From contig JACQYB010000016.1 in the NCBI GenBank assembly GCA_016208415.1, positions 16,098-65,554 of the forward strand: DNA of 49,457 nucleotides, read 5' to 3'. This document shows positions 7,423 through 16,437 of this stretch, one piece after another; the first letter of the stretch is position 1, and the number at the start of each line of letters is the position of its first letter. Source of the DNA: Betaproteobacteria bacterium. Its GTDB lineage: Bacteria > Pseudomonadota > Gammaproteobacteria > Burkholderiales > Rhodocyclaceae. The translations under genes were made by a program, and so were the position numbers. The notes below the pieces were generated by a model. It did not search any database, was not told the DNA's origin, and saw only the letters and a list, made by a program, of their open reading frames with translations.

Positions 7423-8433
7423 TCACCCGTGACCGTCCAACTGCTGGCGGTTCATGACCACGTGCTCGACCCACTTCTTGATGCGCATGGCGTCGCCCAC
7501 GCGGGTCAGCCGGCCCGCCGAATCCAGCAGCACGATGATCACGGGCCTGTTGTTGAACCACGCCTGCATCACCAGGCACTTGCCGGATTCGTTGATGAAG
7601 CCGGTCTTGGATACGCCGATCTCCCACGACGGATTCCTGACCAGCGCATTGGTGTTGTTGAAGGCCATCTCGCGCCCCGCCACCTCCACGACGTGGGACG
7701 TCGCGGTGGACCATTCGCGGATGAGCGGATAACGCGCCGCCGCCGACACCATCCTCACCAGGTCTCGGGCGCTGGAGACGTTGGTGGCGGACAGGCCGGT
7801 GGAATCGTCGAAGTGGGTGTCCGTGAGCCCCAGTTCCCGCGCTTTGGCGTTCATGGTGGCAACGAAGGTCAGCAAGCCGCCGGGGTAGTGCCGCGCCAGG
7901 GCGGCGGCGGCGCGGTTCTCGGAAGCCATGAGGGCCAGCCGCAGCAAGTCCTCGCGGCGAAGTTCCGCCCCCACCCGCAGGCGCGAGCGTGTGCCGCGCA
8001 GGCCGTCCTTGTCGTCCTCGCCGATGGAGAGCATCTGGTCCAGCGGCTGGCGCCCATCCAGCACGACCATGGCCGTCATCAGCTTGGTGATGGAGGCGAT
8101 GGGCACCACCGCATCGGAGTTCTTCTCGAAGATCGTGGCACCGGAACTCTGGTCCAGCACCATGGCGCTGGCGGAGCGCAGGATCAGGTCCCCGCCTTCC
8201 TCCACGTCCTCGAAGGTGACGGCCCGGGGGGAGACGATCTGCTTCCGGCCGTGGCGGCGCTTCACCTCCGATGCCGCCGCGGCACCGGCCCTGGCGCCAG
8301 GCTTCACGCTGGCCTTGATGGTCTTCGCCGACTTGTCGGCCTGTTTCCGCCCGCCACTGCCGGCTTCGGCCGGCGCCGCGAGAAGCATGGGCAACGCAAC
8401 CAGAACCAACATGAGCAATCGCCAGCAATTCAT
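7423..8433 (-). CDS. pbpG: D-alanyl-D-alanine endopeptidase, PBP7/8 type
   Basis: A signal peptide (WRLLMLVLVALPMLLAAPAE) precedes a basic Ala/Lys-rich linker to about residue 70 and then a peptidase S11 domain. The three active-site motifs are intact: Ser114-Ile-Thr-Lys117, Ser171-Glu-Asn173 and Lys276-Thr-Gly278. The 336-residue length suits PbpG, which cleaves D-Ala-mDAP cross-links of peptidoglycan in the periplasm. I chose ATG 8433, which is preceded by AAAGG and directly starts the signal peptide. It converges on the IclR gene with a 57-base gap. Confidence 0.9.
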   Translation of the reverse strand: MNCWRLLMLVLVALPMLLAAPAEAGSGGRKQADKSAKTIKASVKPGARAGAAAASEVKRRHGRKQIVSPRAVTFEDVEEGGDLILRSASAMVLDQSSGATIFEKNSDAVVPIASITKLMTAMVVLDGRQPLDQMLSIGEDDKDGLRGTRSRLRVGAELRREDLLRLALMASENRAAAALARHYPGGLLTFVATMNAKARELGLTDTHFDDSTGLSATNVSSARDLVRMVSAAARYPLIREWSTATSHVVEVAGREMAFNNTNALVRNPSWEIGVSKTGFINESGKCLVMQAWFNNRPVIIVLLDSAGRLTRVGDAMRIKKWVEHVVMNRQQLDGHG

Positions 8434-8855
8434 TGTTTTCGTGCCTTTTAGTTCGCGTGAAACGGGAGCTGATGGTGTTAGTTTATTGTGCTGCACGCCA
8501 AAGGCAAGAAGAAACAGACCACGATTCGTGGCCCATTTCACAGGTTGTCGTCTCCCGGTTGTGTCAGAGCATTGCCCGGCGCGGCGACCGGGCCGCTTCC
8601 ACGACGGTGGGCGCGGTCTTGTCGACCATGCGCCGCACCGTCGCCGTGGGGGTCGGGATGCGCACCGGCCTGGCTGCCCCACGACGAGCGGCACGGCACC
8701 GCCTGGCGGTGCCGTGCCGCTCGTCGTGCAACACCGGGATGCCCATGCACCCGACTCCACCGAAATGGCTGTTGATATCGGTCAATTACACCGCGGGCTT
8801 GTTCGATCAGGCTGCCGGCCGTCTTCCTAACAAGCCAAGTCTTCACGAGGTTCTC
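8434..8855. other. Divergent intergenic region with a large palindrome and a possible gene fragment
   Basis: This region separates pbpG (minus) and the dioxygenase (plus). It contains the 49-bp palindrome at 8680-8728. Between about 8570 and 8675 the minus strand reads PVRIPTPTATVRRMVDKTAP and then a stop, which looks like the C-terminus of some enzyme, but I cannot name it. Promoters for both flanking genes should lie here; none was clear. Confidence 0.4.
8680..8728. repeat. 49-bp near-perfect palindrome (24-bp arms, 1-base centre)
   Basis: Arms 8680-8703 and 8705-8728 are exact reverse complements around a single T at 8704. No T-run follows on either strand, so it is not a standard intrinsic terminator. 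Confidence 0.9.
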
Positions 8856-9788
8856 ATGACCAGCCCACAGCAGCTATTTCATGCCGCATCCAGCCCTTTT
8901 GGCCTCGACAACGACGATCTGTATCGGCGCTGGCGAGATCGGAAGCTCAAGGACTACCCCGCGGGCCTGGGTGACTTGCTGGTGGAGATCAATGATCCCC
9001 GCACCCTGACCGACAGCGAGCATGCCGCCCTGCTCGCCCGCTGCCGCAAGGCGAACATGGCACTGTATGCCAGCAGGACCGGCACCGATCCCGACCCCCA
9101 GATCCCGCTGTCCATGGGCCGCCGATTCGGCCTGCAGGACCTGAACAAGAACTGGCTGGCGGACGAGACCGGGCTCACTTCGCTGACCGTGAGGACCGAC
9201 GGCATCCGCCAGCAGTACATTCCCTACACCAACCGCGCCATCAACTGGCACACCGACGGCTACTACAATGCCGCCAACCGGCAGATCCACGCCCTGAATC
9301 TGCACGTGGTGCAACAGGCCGCCAGCGGTGGCGAGAACGCCCTGATGGATCACGAGATCGCCTACATCCTGCTGCGCGACAGGAATCCCGACTACATTCG
9401 TGCCCTGATGGGCCCCAGGGCCATGACCATTCCGGCCCGCATCGACGAGGGCGGCACGGTGGGCCGCCGGGAAGAGCCCGGTCCGGTGTTCAGCATCATG
9501 CCGTCGGGCGACCTGCACATGCGCTACACCATCCGCGTCAACAACGTGATGTGGGCCGATGATGCGCTGAGCAGGGAGGCTCTGGCCTATCTGCAGGACC
9601 TGCTGAACGGCGGCTCACCCTACATCTACCGCGGCCGCCTGGAATCGGGCATGGGGCTGGTCAGCAACAACGTACTGCACGACCGTGCCGCCTTCACCGA
9701 CGACGCCACCCACAAGCGTCACTACTACCGCGCCCGTTATTTCGATCGTCTGGCGGGCACCGGCATTGCGGACATCCACGACCTGTAA
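8856..9788 (+). CDS. TauD/TfdA-family Fe(II)/2-oxoglutarate-dependent dioxygenase
   Basis: The 310-residue protein carries the iron-binding HxD motif at His132-Thr-Asp134 (INWHTDGYY). The distal histidine is probably in NNVLHDR and a 2-oxoglutarate-binding arginine in YYRARYFDR. Such enzymes hydroxylate or cleave small organic acids or sulfonates in the cytoplasm. I chose ATG 8856 because GAGG lies five bases upstream. It stands alone between a palindrome-containing spacer and a strong hairpin, with no transporter or sulfur genes nearby. The substrate therefore cannot be guessed. Confidence 0.8.
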   Translation: MTSPQQLFHAASSPFGLDNDDLYRRWRDRKLKDYPAGLGDLLVEINDPRTLTDSEHAALLARCRKANMALYASRTGTDPDPQIPLSMGRRFGLQDLNKNWLADETGLTSLTVRTDGIRQQYIPYTNRAINWHTDGYYNAANRQIHALNLHVVQQAASGGENALMDHEIAYILLRDRNPDYIRALMGPRAMTIPARIDEGGTVGRREEPGPVFSIMPSGDLHMRYTIRVNNVMWADDALSREALAYLQDLLNGGSPYIYRGRLESGMGLVSNNVLHDRAAFTDDATHKRHYYRARYFDRLAGTGIADIHDL

Positions 9789-9856
9789 CGCGGAGGCCCG
9801 AGAGCCGGGAAGCTGGCCCATCATGGATACGCCGGACGAGGGCCAGGGATGACTCA

Positions 9857-9908
9857 TGCCCGTGACCGGCAGACCGGCCAACTGCCACCGGTCTGCTGGT
9901 CACGGGCA
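9857..9908 (+). terminator. Strong stem-loop after the dioxygenase gene
   Basis: Bases 9857-9877 pair with 9888-9908 (21 bp with one G-U) around a 10-base loop. It is well placed to end the dioxygenase transcript, although no U-run follows. Confidence 0.55.
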
Positions 9909-10044
9909 GTGATTGCGCCGCGGCTTCTCGGGGCCTGCCGGCACGAGATCCATGATCGACCTCGGCTGCCAGGCACGGAGCTACTCTCGTGGCGGCGACG
10001 GGCGGAAGATCTCAAAGCACCAGCCTGAACGCTCTCCAGAAGTG

Positions 10045-10078
10045 GTGACCCAAATTAATGTCCAGACTATAATGTCTG
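10045..10078 (+). promoter_or_regulatory. Promoter and overlapping operator of the Phd/VapC-type pair
   Basis: GTGACC at 10045-10050 and a perfect TATAAT at 10068-10073 are separated by 17 bases. The -10 box is framed exactly by the inverted repeat CAGAC (10063-10067) and GTCTG (10074-10078), a layout expected for autorepression by the antitoxin. The GTG start lies 30 bases downstream of the -10. Confidence 0.7.
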
Positions 10079-10103
10079 ACCATAATTCACTCGGGAGATT
10101 GTC

Positions 10104-10331
10104 GTGCTCACGGTCAGCGTTGCCGACGCGAAAGCCCGGTTGTCCCGTCTCCTCGACGCCGCCGCCGCAGGCGAGGAAATCGTCATTGCCCGCCATGGCA
10201 AGCCGCTCGCCAGGCTGGTCCCGATCGATCAGGGACCGCGGCGCCCAGGCGCCCTGGCCGGGAAGATCAAGTTCGACGAGCGGTTCTTCGAGCCCCTGCC
10301 GGACGAGGAGCTGGACGCATGGAATCGTTGA
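10104..10331 (+). CDS. Phd/YefM-family antitoxin
   Basis: The 75-residue protein begins MLTVSVADAKARLSRLLDAA and continues EEIVIARHGKPLARLVPI, the standard Phd/YefM DNA-binding fold. The C-terminal tail (FDERFFEPLPDEELDAWNR) is the toxin-binding segment. Translation starts at GTG 10104 with GGGAG upstream. The last 13 bases overlap the PIN toxin gene. It should bind the palindrome over its own -10 box and neutralise the toxin. Confidence 0.88.
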   Translation: MLTVSVADAKARLSRLLDAAAAGEEIVIARHGKPLARLVPIDQGPRRPGALAGKIKFDERFFEPLPDEELDAWNR

Positions 10332-10714
10332 ATCTCCTGCTCGACACCCATACGCTCATCTGGTGGCTGGCCGGCGCGCCGGAGATCTCCGCGGCGGCGC
10401 AGGCGGCCATCGCCGACCAGCGCAATCGGGTGTTCGTCAGCAGTGCCAGCGCGTGGGAGATCGCGACCAAATTCCGCATCGGCAAACTGCCCGAGGTGAC
10501 GGCGCTCATCGACGATCTCGCCGGACACATCCGACGGGAGCGTTTCGAGGCTTTGCCGATTTCCATCGAGCACGCCCACACGGCCGGCCTGCTTCCCGGA
10601 CCGCACCGCGACCCGTTTGACCGCATGTTGATTGCCCAGGCCCGCCTGGAGCGGATGCCTGTCGTCGGCAATGATCCGGTGTTTCGCGAATACGGCGCCG
10701 CCCTGCTCTGGTAG
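10319..10714 (+). CDS. PIN-domain toxin of the VapC type
   Basis: The 131-residue PIN protein has the acidic active-site residues in place: Asp9 (LLLDTHTLIWWL), Glu47 (SASAWEIATK), Asp98 and Asp101 (DPFDRMLIAQA), and a final Asn118-Asp119. It is expected to be a Mg2+-dependent, site-specific RNase held inactive by the upstream Phd-type antitoxin, whose gene it overlaps. This is the second toxin-antitoxin pair in the window, from a different PIN subgroup than the DUF3368 toxin at 4.4 kb. It looks intact. Confidence 0.88.
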   Translation: MESLNLLLDTHTLIWWLAGAPEISAAAQAAIADQRNRVFVSSASAWEIATKFRIGKLPEVTALIDDLAGHIRRERFEALPISIEHAHTAGLLPGPHRDPFDRMLIAQARLERMPVVGNDPVFREYGAALLW

Positions 10715-10868
10715 CCGACGCCCATACCGAGCGACGTGACCCTGGACCGGCGCACGGCTTCGACGGAGCCATCCCGTGCACCAGCGGCATGCGGCGACGG
10801 CGCTGCTGCCGCGCCAGGCGCCTGATCGACAGCGAGAACGACGGCCCGCTGGTGGGCAAAGGCACGCG

Positions 10869-11171
10869 CTGCTGGGGCAGGCGCTCACCGCCCGCGTGGG
10901 CGGCCATGGCCGGCCCAACGCCATGCAGCGCACCCCTACCTGCGGGCCAGCCAGAAGAAACCCTTCGACATCGTCTACTTCACGCCTTCGCTGATGCTCA
11001 TCGCCAATCCGGGCGACCGGAGCGGGTCGCCGACGCCGGAACCGCTCTACACCGGCATCACCAATCTGGACCTGCGCCCGCGTGCCACCTGGCTCAAGGG
11101 TGGGGCGGGACCCGAGTTCGGCGAGAAACAGAACGTCCGGCGACTGGTGGGAGGTGCGCCATTACTTCTGA
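10869..11171 (+). pseudogene. Decayed outer-membrane beta-barrel protein, C-terminal part
   Basis: Three frames together give a continuous protein-like sequence: LLGQALTARVGGHGRPNA, then KKPFDIVYFTPSLMLIANPG with PLYTGITNLDLRPRATWLKG, then DWWEVRHYF and a stop at 11169. Alternating hydrophobic residues and a terminal aromatic Phe are hallmarks of an outer-membrane beta-barrel. At least two frameshifts and no start make it a pseudogene. The remaining 11172-11546 stretch before pckG shows nothing I recognise. I cannot assign the parent family. Confidence 0.5.
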
Positions 11172-11546
11172 TGGCCGCCCTCGCGGCAGCGCCGCCAAGG
11201 GGCGGCTTGTGGCCCCAGGCAGCGACCGGAAGGCGATTCCGCGCGTTTCTCAGGGACCCTTCCAGGATCGACCACGCCTGCCAGGCTCTGAGTTGCTCCC
11301 GAAGGCGCCGTTGAATTTCCTATCCCTTATGCGTGACCCGTTGCCCAGGGCCACGGCCGCCGGCGCGCGCCAGCAGGCGCGGCCGGAATCTGCCCTTCAG
11401 GCCGCCCAAGGTTATGGCAGAATCCGCTTCTTCTGATTGGCAAGCGCCCCGTGCCCGCCTGCCCGAGCGGCTAGTCCGCGGGGCAACTGAACGGCGCGGC
11501 GCTGATCGAGCCAACATCCTTCAGCCGTCCTGGAGACTTCCTCGCC

Positions 11547-13391
11547 ATGAATCCGTCCGTTTCCGAGGCCGCGCTCGCCGCGGCCCCCGCCCACGTCCGC
11601 CACCAGCGCCTGAAGGACTGGGTGGCCGAAGTCGCAGCCCTGTGCCAGCCCAGCCGCGTGGTGTGGTGCGATGGCTCGCAGGAGGAGTACGACCGCCTGT
11701 GCGCCGAGATGGTCGCGGCCGGCACCTTCGTCAAGCTCAATGCCGAGAAGCGCCCCAACTCCTACCTCGCCTGCTCCGACCCCTCGGACGTGGCGCGGGT
11801 GGAAGACCGCACCTACATCTGCACCTCGAAGCAGGAAGACGCCGGCCCCACCAACAACTGGGAAGACCCCGCAAAGATGAAGGAGACGCTGACCGGCCTG
11901 TTCCGCGGCTCGATGCGCGGGCGCACGCTCTACGTCATCCCCTTCAGCATGGGCCCGCTGGGCTCGCCCATCGCCCAGATCGGCATCGAGATCACCGACA
12001 GCGCCTACGTGGTGGTCAACATGCGCACCATGACGCGCATGGGCCGCGCGGTGTATGACGTGCTGGGGGAGGACGGCGAGTTCGTGCCCTGCCTGCATTC
12101 CGTGGGCGCACCGCTCGAACCCGGCCAGGAAGATTCCAAGTGGCCGTGCAACCCCACCACCAAGTACATCGTCCATTTTCCCGAGACCCGCGAGATCTGG
12201 TCCTACGGCTCCGGCTACGGCGGCAACGCGTTGCTGGGCAAGAAGTGCTTCGCGCTGCGCATCGCCTCCACCATGGCCCGCGACGAGGGCTGGCTGGCCG
12301 AGCACATGCTGATCCTGGGCGTGGAGTCGCCCACCGGCGAGAAGACCTACGTCGCCGCCGCCTTCCCCTCGGCCTGCGGCAAGACCAACTTCGCCATGCT
12401 GATCCCGCCGCGCACCTTCGACGGCTGGAAGATCTATACCGTGGGCGACGACATCGCCTGGATCAAGCCCGGCCCCGGCGGGCGCTTCTACGCCATCAAC
12501 CCCGAAGCCGGCTATTTCGGCGTCGCCCCGGGCACCAGCGAGAAGACCAACTACAACGCCATGGCCACGCTCAAGGCCAACTGCATCTACACCAACGTGG
12601 CGCTGACCGACGACGGCGACGTGTGGTGGGAAGGCATGAGCAAGGAGCCGCCGGCCCACGCCATCGACTGGCAGGGCAAGGACTGGACCCCGGCCATCGC
12701 CAAGGAAACCGGCCGCAAGGCCGCCCACCCCAACGCCCGCTTCACCGCGCCGGCGTCCCAGTGCCCGTCCATCGACCCGGCCTGGGAAGACCCCCAGGGC
12801 GTGCCGATCTCCGCCTTCATCTTCGGCGGGCGCCGCGCCACCACCGTGCCGCTGGTCTATGAGGCCTTCAACTGGAATTTCGGCGTCTACATGGCCGCCA
12901 CGCTGGGTTCCGAGACCACCGCCGCCGCCTTCGGCCAGCAGGGCGTGGTGCGCCGCGACCCCTTCGCCATGCTGCCCTTCTGCGGCTACCACATGGGCGA
13001 CTACTTCAACCACTGGCTGCGCATGGGCCATGTGGTGGAGCACACGCCGCGCATCTTCTGCGTCAACTGGTTCCGCATGGACGAGCAGGGCAACTTCATG
13101 TGGCCGGGCTTCGGCGAGAACATGCGGGTGCTGAAGTGGATCGTGGACCGGGTGCGCGGGCAGGTGGGCGCGAAGGAAACCGCGCTGGGCTGGATGCCGC
13201 GCTTCGAGGACATCGACTGGAACGGCCTCGACATCACGAAGGAGGATTTCGACGCGCTGACCGCCGTGGACACCGGCGCCTGGAAGCAGGAGCTGGCCTC
13301 CCACAAGGAGTGGTTCGACAAGCTGCAGGACCGCCTGCCGCGCCAGCTCGTGCTCAAGCGCGAACTGTTCGAGCTGTCGCTGGTGGACTGA
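11547..13391 (+). CDS. pckG: Phosphoenolpyruvate carboxykinase (GTP)
   Basis: A 614-residue protein collinear with GTP-dependent PEPCK. The P-loop [14 protein letters not shown] has its reactive Cys277 and Lys279; [20 protein letters not shown] and [20 protein letters not shown] are characteristic blocks. It converts oxaloacetate and GTP to PEP, CO2 and GDP in the cytoplasm, the entry step of gluconeogenesis from organic acids. It is transcribed alone; the next gene, an aminotransferase, is 121 bases downstream and separated by a REP-like repeat. Length and motifs are complete. Confidence 0.97.
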   Translation: MNPSVSEAALAAAPAHVRHQRLKDWVAEVAALCQPSRVVWCDGSQEEYDRLCAEMVAAGTFVKLNAEKRPNSYLACSDPSDVARVEDRTYICTSKQEDAGPTNNWEDPAKMKETLTGLFRGSMRGRTLYVIPFSMGPLGSPIAQIGIEITDSAYVVVNMRTMTRMGRAVYDVLGEDGEFVPCLHSVGAPLEPGQEDSKWPCNPTTKYIVHFPETREIWSYGSGYGGNALLGKKCFALRIASTMARDEGWLAEHMLILGVESPTGEKTYVAAAFPSACGKTNFAMLIPPRTFDGWKIYTVGDDIAWIKPGPGGRFYAINPEAGYFGVAPGTSEKTNYNAMATLKANCIYTNVALTDDGDVWWEGMSKEPPAHAIDWQGKDWTPAIAKETGRKAAHPNARFTAPASQCPSIDPAWEDPQGVPISAFIFGGRRATTVPLVYEAFNWNFGVYMAATLGSETTAAAFGQQGVVRRDPFAMLPFCGYHMGDYFNHWLRMGHVVEHTPRIFCVNWFRMDEQGNFMWPGFGENMRVLKWIVDRVRGQVGAKETALGWMPRFEDIDWNGLDITKEDFDALTAVDTGAWKQELASHKEWFDKLQDRLPRQLVLKRELFELSLVD

Positions 13392-13434
13392 AGCGGCTTT
13401 CGGTGCCAGCAGTCCAGGCTGCCCGACGAACCGC

Positions 13435-13475
13435 TGTGGGAGCGGGCTCGCCCGCGATGGCGCCCGCTTCCACAC
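13435..13475. repeat. REP-like element between pckG and the aminotransferase
   Basis: The core GTGGGAGCGGGCTCGCCCGC is followed by an imperfect inverted return arm (GCGCCCGCTTCCACAC). It is the same family as the elements at 25968, 42848 and 46315. Confidence 0.7.
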
Positions 13476-13512
13476 CTTGCACTTCATCGCCTGCCAGCCT
13501 GCCAACCCGCCC

Positions 13513-14709
13513 ATGAACATCCTTCCCGACCGGCCCTCCGGCACAGCGCCCATCATCGCCACGCGCATGGCGGGCATTGCCCCGTTCCAGGTCATGGAGC
13601 TCATGGCCCGCGCCACCCAGCTCGAAGCGGCCGGGCGCTCCGTCATCCACATGGAGGTGGGGGAGCCGGATTTCCCCACGCCGCAGCCGGTGGTGGATGC
13701 CGCGCAACTGTTCCTCGCCGACGGCCACGTCCACTACACCCCGGCCCTGGGCCTGGCGGAACTGCGCGCGGCCATCTCCCGCCACTACAGCCGCCGCTAC
13801 GGCGTGTCCGTGCCCGCCGGGCGTATCGTCGTCACCGCCGGCGCCTCCGGCGCGCTGCTGCTGGCCTTGGGCGTGCTGGTCAATCCGGGCAGCCGGGTGC
13901 TGGTCACCGACCCCGGCTACCCCTGCAACCGCCATTTCGTGCGCCTGCTGGAAGGCCGCCCCGAGGCGCTGCCCGTGGGGCCGGAAACCGCCTTCCAGCC
14001 CACCGTGGGCCAGGTGGCGGAGGCGTGGAACAACGCCACCCGGGCACTGATCCTGTCATCGCCCTCCAACCCCACCGGCACGGTGATGGACAACGCCACG
14101 CTGGAGGGCATCGTCCAGGTCGTGCGCGCCCGCGGCGGGATGCTGATCATGGACGAGATCTACCACGGCCTGACCTACGGCTTCGACGCCGACACCGCGC
14201 TGCGCTTCTCCGACGAGGTGTTCGTCATCAACAGCTTCTCCAAGTACTTCAACATGACCGGGTGGCGCCTGGGCTGGCTGGTGGCGCCGGAGCGCTACGT
14301 GAGGGAAGTGGAGAAGCTGGCGCAGAACCTCTTCATCGCGCCGTCCACGCCGGCGCAATATGCCGCCCTGGCGGCCTTCGGCAGCCGCACGCTGGAGATC
14401 CTGGAGAGCCGCCGGGAGGAATTCCGCGCGCGCCGCGACCTGCTGGTGCCGGCCTTGCGCCAGCTCGGCTTCACCGTGCCGGCGGAGCCGTCGGGCGCCT
14501 TCTACGTCTATGCCGATTGCAGCGCCTTCTCGCGCGACAGCTTCGACTTCGCACGCCGCCTACTGGACGAGGCCGGCGTGGCGGTGACGCCGGGGCTGGA
14601 TTTCGGCAGCCATCACGCCGCCCGCTACCTGCGCTTCGCCTACACCACGTCCCAGGAAAAGATCGAGGAAGGCCTGGCGCGCATCGCCAGGTACTGCGGC
14701 ACGGCGTGA
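13513..14709 (+). CDS. Pyridoxal-phosphate-dependent aminotransferase, class I/II
   Basis: A fold-type I aminotransferase of about 398 residues. The PLP lysine is in SFSKYFNMTGWRLGW, the substrate/PLP region in SSPSNPTGTV and MDEIYHGLTYG, and the N-terminus contains VIHMEVGEPDFPTP. It belongs to the aspartate-aminotransferase-like group that transfers amino groups between amino acids and 2-keto acids. No neighbouring gene indicates the substrate. I use ATG 13513; an upstream in-frame ATG at 13477 would only add a Cys/Pro-rich dozen residues, and neither has a clear ribosome binding site. Confidence 0.88.
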   Translation: MNILPDRPSGTAPIIATRMAGIAPFQVMELMARATQLEAAGRSVIHMEVGEPDFPTPQPVVDAAQLFLADGHVHYTPALGLAELRAAISRHYSRRYGVSVPAGRIVVTAGASGALLLALGVLVNPGSRVLVTDPGYPCNRHFVRLLEGRPEALPVGPETAFQPTVGQVAEAWNNATRALILSSPSNPTGTVMDNATLEGIVQVVRARGGMLIMDEIYHGLTYGFDADTALRFSDEVFVINSFSKYFNMTGWRLGWLVAPERYVREVEKLAQNLFIAPSTPAQYAALAAFGSRTLEILESRREEFRARRDLLVPALRQLGFTVPAEPSGAFYVYADCSAFSRDSFDFARRLLDEAGVAVTPGLDFGSHHAARYLRFAYTTSQEKIEEGLARIARYCGTA

Positions 14710-14713
14710 GCCC

Positions 14714-15415
14714 CTACGTGCGCCGTCCCAGCGCCTGCAACAGGCGCTGGCGCTCGGCCATGACCTTGGCGGCGTAGCGCGCCTCGGGGTCGTTGCTGGC
14801 GCCGCCGTACTGCTGCAGTCCGGCGCGCACGCCGCCGGTGCGCTGGATGTACTCCTTGAGCACGCGGGCGCCGATGTGGATGTTGGCCACCGGATCGAGC
14901 AGCGGGTTGTCGCTCTTGAACTCGCGCAGCTTCTCGGGGTGGAAGCGCGGCACCACCTGCATCAGTCCCTGGGCGCCGAAGCCGCTCTCGGCGAAGGGGT
15001 TGAAGCTGGACTCGATGGCCATGACGGAGATGATCAGCAGCGGGTCGAGCTCAAACCGCCCTGCCGCCAGGTGCGCCGCCGCCACCAGCCGCTCCATGGC
15101 CGAGTCCGACACGCGGTAGCGCTGCGCCAGATACTCCACCACCGGGCGCAGGGTGGCCTTGAGCCGCGGCAGCGACCCCGCCCCGAATTCGTCGATCTCC
15201 GGCGGTTCTTCCACCTTCGCCTCGACCACCGGCCTGGCGATGATGCCGCTCACCCACTGCTGCCACTCCCCGCCCGGCAGTGCCCGGTTGCCCGACTGGC
15301 CGGCCAGGACCACGGCCGCCATCAGCCCCAGCGCGACGACGCCACCATGGACCAGGTTCACGAACGGCGATGCGACGGATTGGGACGAATCCCCGGCTCT
15401 CGATGCTTGTGACAC
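14714..15415 (-). CDS. Membrane-anchored lytic transglycosylase (SLT domain)
   Basis: The N-terminus has one hydrophobic segment (GGVVALGLMAAVVLAGQ) that anchors the protein to the inner membrane. The SLT domain follows in the second half, with the catalytic glutamate in VMAIESSFNPFAES and the GAQGLMQVVPRFH motif. It cleaves the glycan strand of peptidoglycan to leave 1,6-anhydro-MurNAc, which the AmpD homologue upstream would help recycle. I chose GTG 15415 because AAGGAG lies six bases upstream; the open frame extends further but without such a signal. It converges on the aminotransferase gene. Confidence 0.88.
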   Translation of the reverse strand: MSQASRAGDSSQSVASPFVNLVHGGVVALGLMAAVVLAGQSGNRALPGGEWQQWVSGIIARPVVEAKVEEPPEIDEFGAGSLPRLKATLRPVVEYLAQRYRVSDSAMERLVAAAHLAAGRFELDPLLIISVMAIESSFNPFAESGFGAQGLMQVVPRFHPEKLREFKSDNPLLDPVANIHIGARVLKEYIQRTGGVRAGLQQYGGASNDPEARYAAKVMAERQRLLQALGRRT

Positions 15416-15810
15416 GTTTGGCTCCTTGCGTATGCCGCGGCCGCTTGCGGTTTCCCGTAAGCGCAATTCCCCGCCCACCCACGAAGGCGGCACGAAAGGG
15501 AAGCGCGCGCCACCGGGGCAATGACATTCCCGGGGCAGCCCGTCGGCAGGCGGGCCGGGGTTCCCCCGGGCCCACGGTTGACCGTGACGCGATTAACGGC
15601 GCCGGTGCGGGATTCCTGAAATCGGCGGCGGTGTGTTCGGCGTGGCGGCGCAGGTGAAACGCGCGCCGCGACCGGATGCAAGCGCCAGGTCCGGCAAGTC
15701 CGTCTGCATGGGCAGGGGCAGGGCGGCGGATGGCGATGCGGCGGCGCCATTCTAGTGGCGAAGGCGACGATGTCAACCGAGGCGGTCAAGGCGCCGGTGA
15801 CGCACCGCTG
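15416..15810. other. Intergenic region, nothing recognisable
   Basis: This spacer lies between ampD and the transglycosylase gene, both on minus. Several GC-rich hairpins are possible (for example around 15545), but no coding signal or known element stands out. The transglycosylase promoter is presumably here. Confidence 0.4.
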
Positions 15811-16401
15811 CTAGATCGATGCGGCGGCGAGCAGCCGGTTGAGGCGCCCCCAGTCGAAGAACGGCCCTGGATCGGTCTTGCGCCCGGGGGCGGTGTCGCA
15901 GTGTCCGGCCACGGCGACGATGGGGTAGCGGGCGCGCAGGCGCCCGAGCAGAGCGGCCAGCACGCCGTACTGCACCGGCTCGAAGGGCAGGCTGTCGCAG
16001 CCCTCCAGCTCGATGCCCACGGAGAAGTCGTTGCAGCACCCGCGCCCGCGCCACGCCGAAGCCCCGGCATGCCAGGCGCGGCGGCCGCACGGCACGAACT
16101 GGACCAGTTCCCCGTCGCGGCGGATGAGGAAATGGCACGACACCCGCAGGGTGTCGATGGTGGCGAAATACGGATGGGCGCGGGGATCGAGGCAGTTGGC
16201 GAACAGCCGCTCGATGCCGTCGCCGCCGAATTGCTCCGGCGGCAGGCTGATGGCATGCACCACCGCCAGTTCGATGGCCGCGCCCTCGGGCCGATCGTCG
16301 CAGTTGGGGGAAGGCAGGCGACGCACCCCCGCCAGCCAGCCGGCGGGGTCGAAGACGCCGGGTTCCTCGCGGGCCTCGCCGGTCCGGGTGTCTAGCCCCA
16401 A
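15811..16401 (-). CDS. ampD: 1,6-anhydro-N-acetylmuramyl-L-alanine amidase AmpD
   Basis: The amidase_2 fold is clear. FDPAGWLAGVRRLPSPNCDD is the typical AmpD beginning, ELAVVHAISLPPEQFGG holds the first Zn ligand, and AGHCDTAPGRKTDPGP carries the histidine and aspartate ligands. It removes the peptide from anhydro-muropeptides in the cytoplasm during cell-wall recycling. I start it at TTG 16401 (196 residues) because the open frame upstream is the tail of an unrelated DUF4160 remnant. AAGGAG lies 11 bases before the TTG. Starting at the upstream in-frame ATG (16503) would give a false chimeric N-terminus. Confidence 0.85.
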   Translation of the reverse strand: MGLDTRTGEAREEPGVFDPAGWLAGVRRLPSPNCDDRPEGAAIELAVVHAISLPPEQFGGDGIERLFANCLDPRAHPYFATIDTLRVSCHFLIRRDGELVQFVPCGRRAWHAGASAWRGRGCCNDFSVGIELEGCDSLPFEPVQYGVLAALLGRLRARYPIVAVAGHCDTAPGRKTDPGPFFDWGRLNRLLAAASI

Positions 16402-16437
16402 CGCCGGGCCGGCTCCTTGAACGGGTTGCGGCGCATC

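Noticed and set aside
10776-11436. Overlapping plus-strand frames upstream of pckG as intact genes
   Set aside because: Meaningful protein sequence switches between frames, so this is a pseudogene; the open frames themselves are not coherent proteins.
11412-13679. Very long open frame on the minus strand opposite pckG
   Set aside because: It is antisense to a fully conserved enzyme, rich in His/Ala/Arg/Gly without motifs, and is explained by GC-rich third codon positions of pckG.
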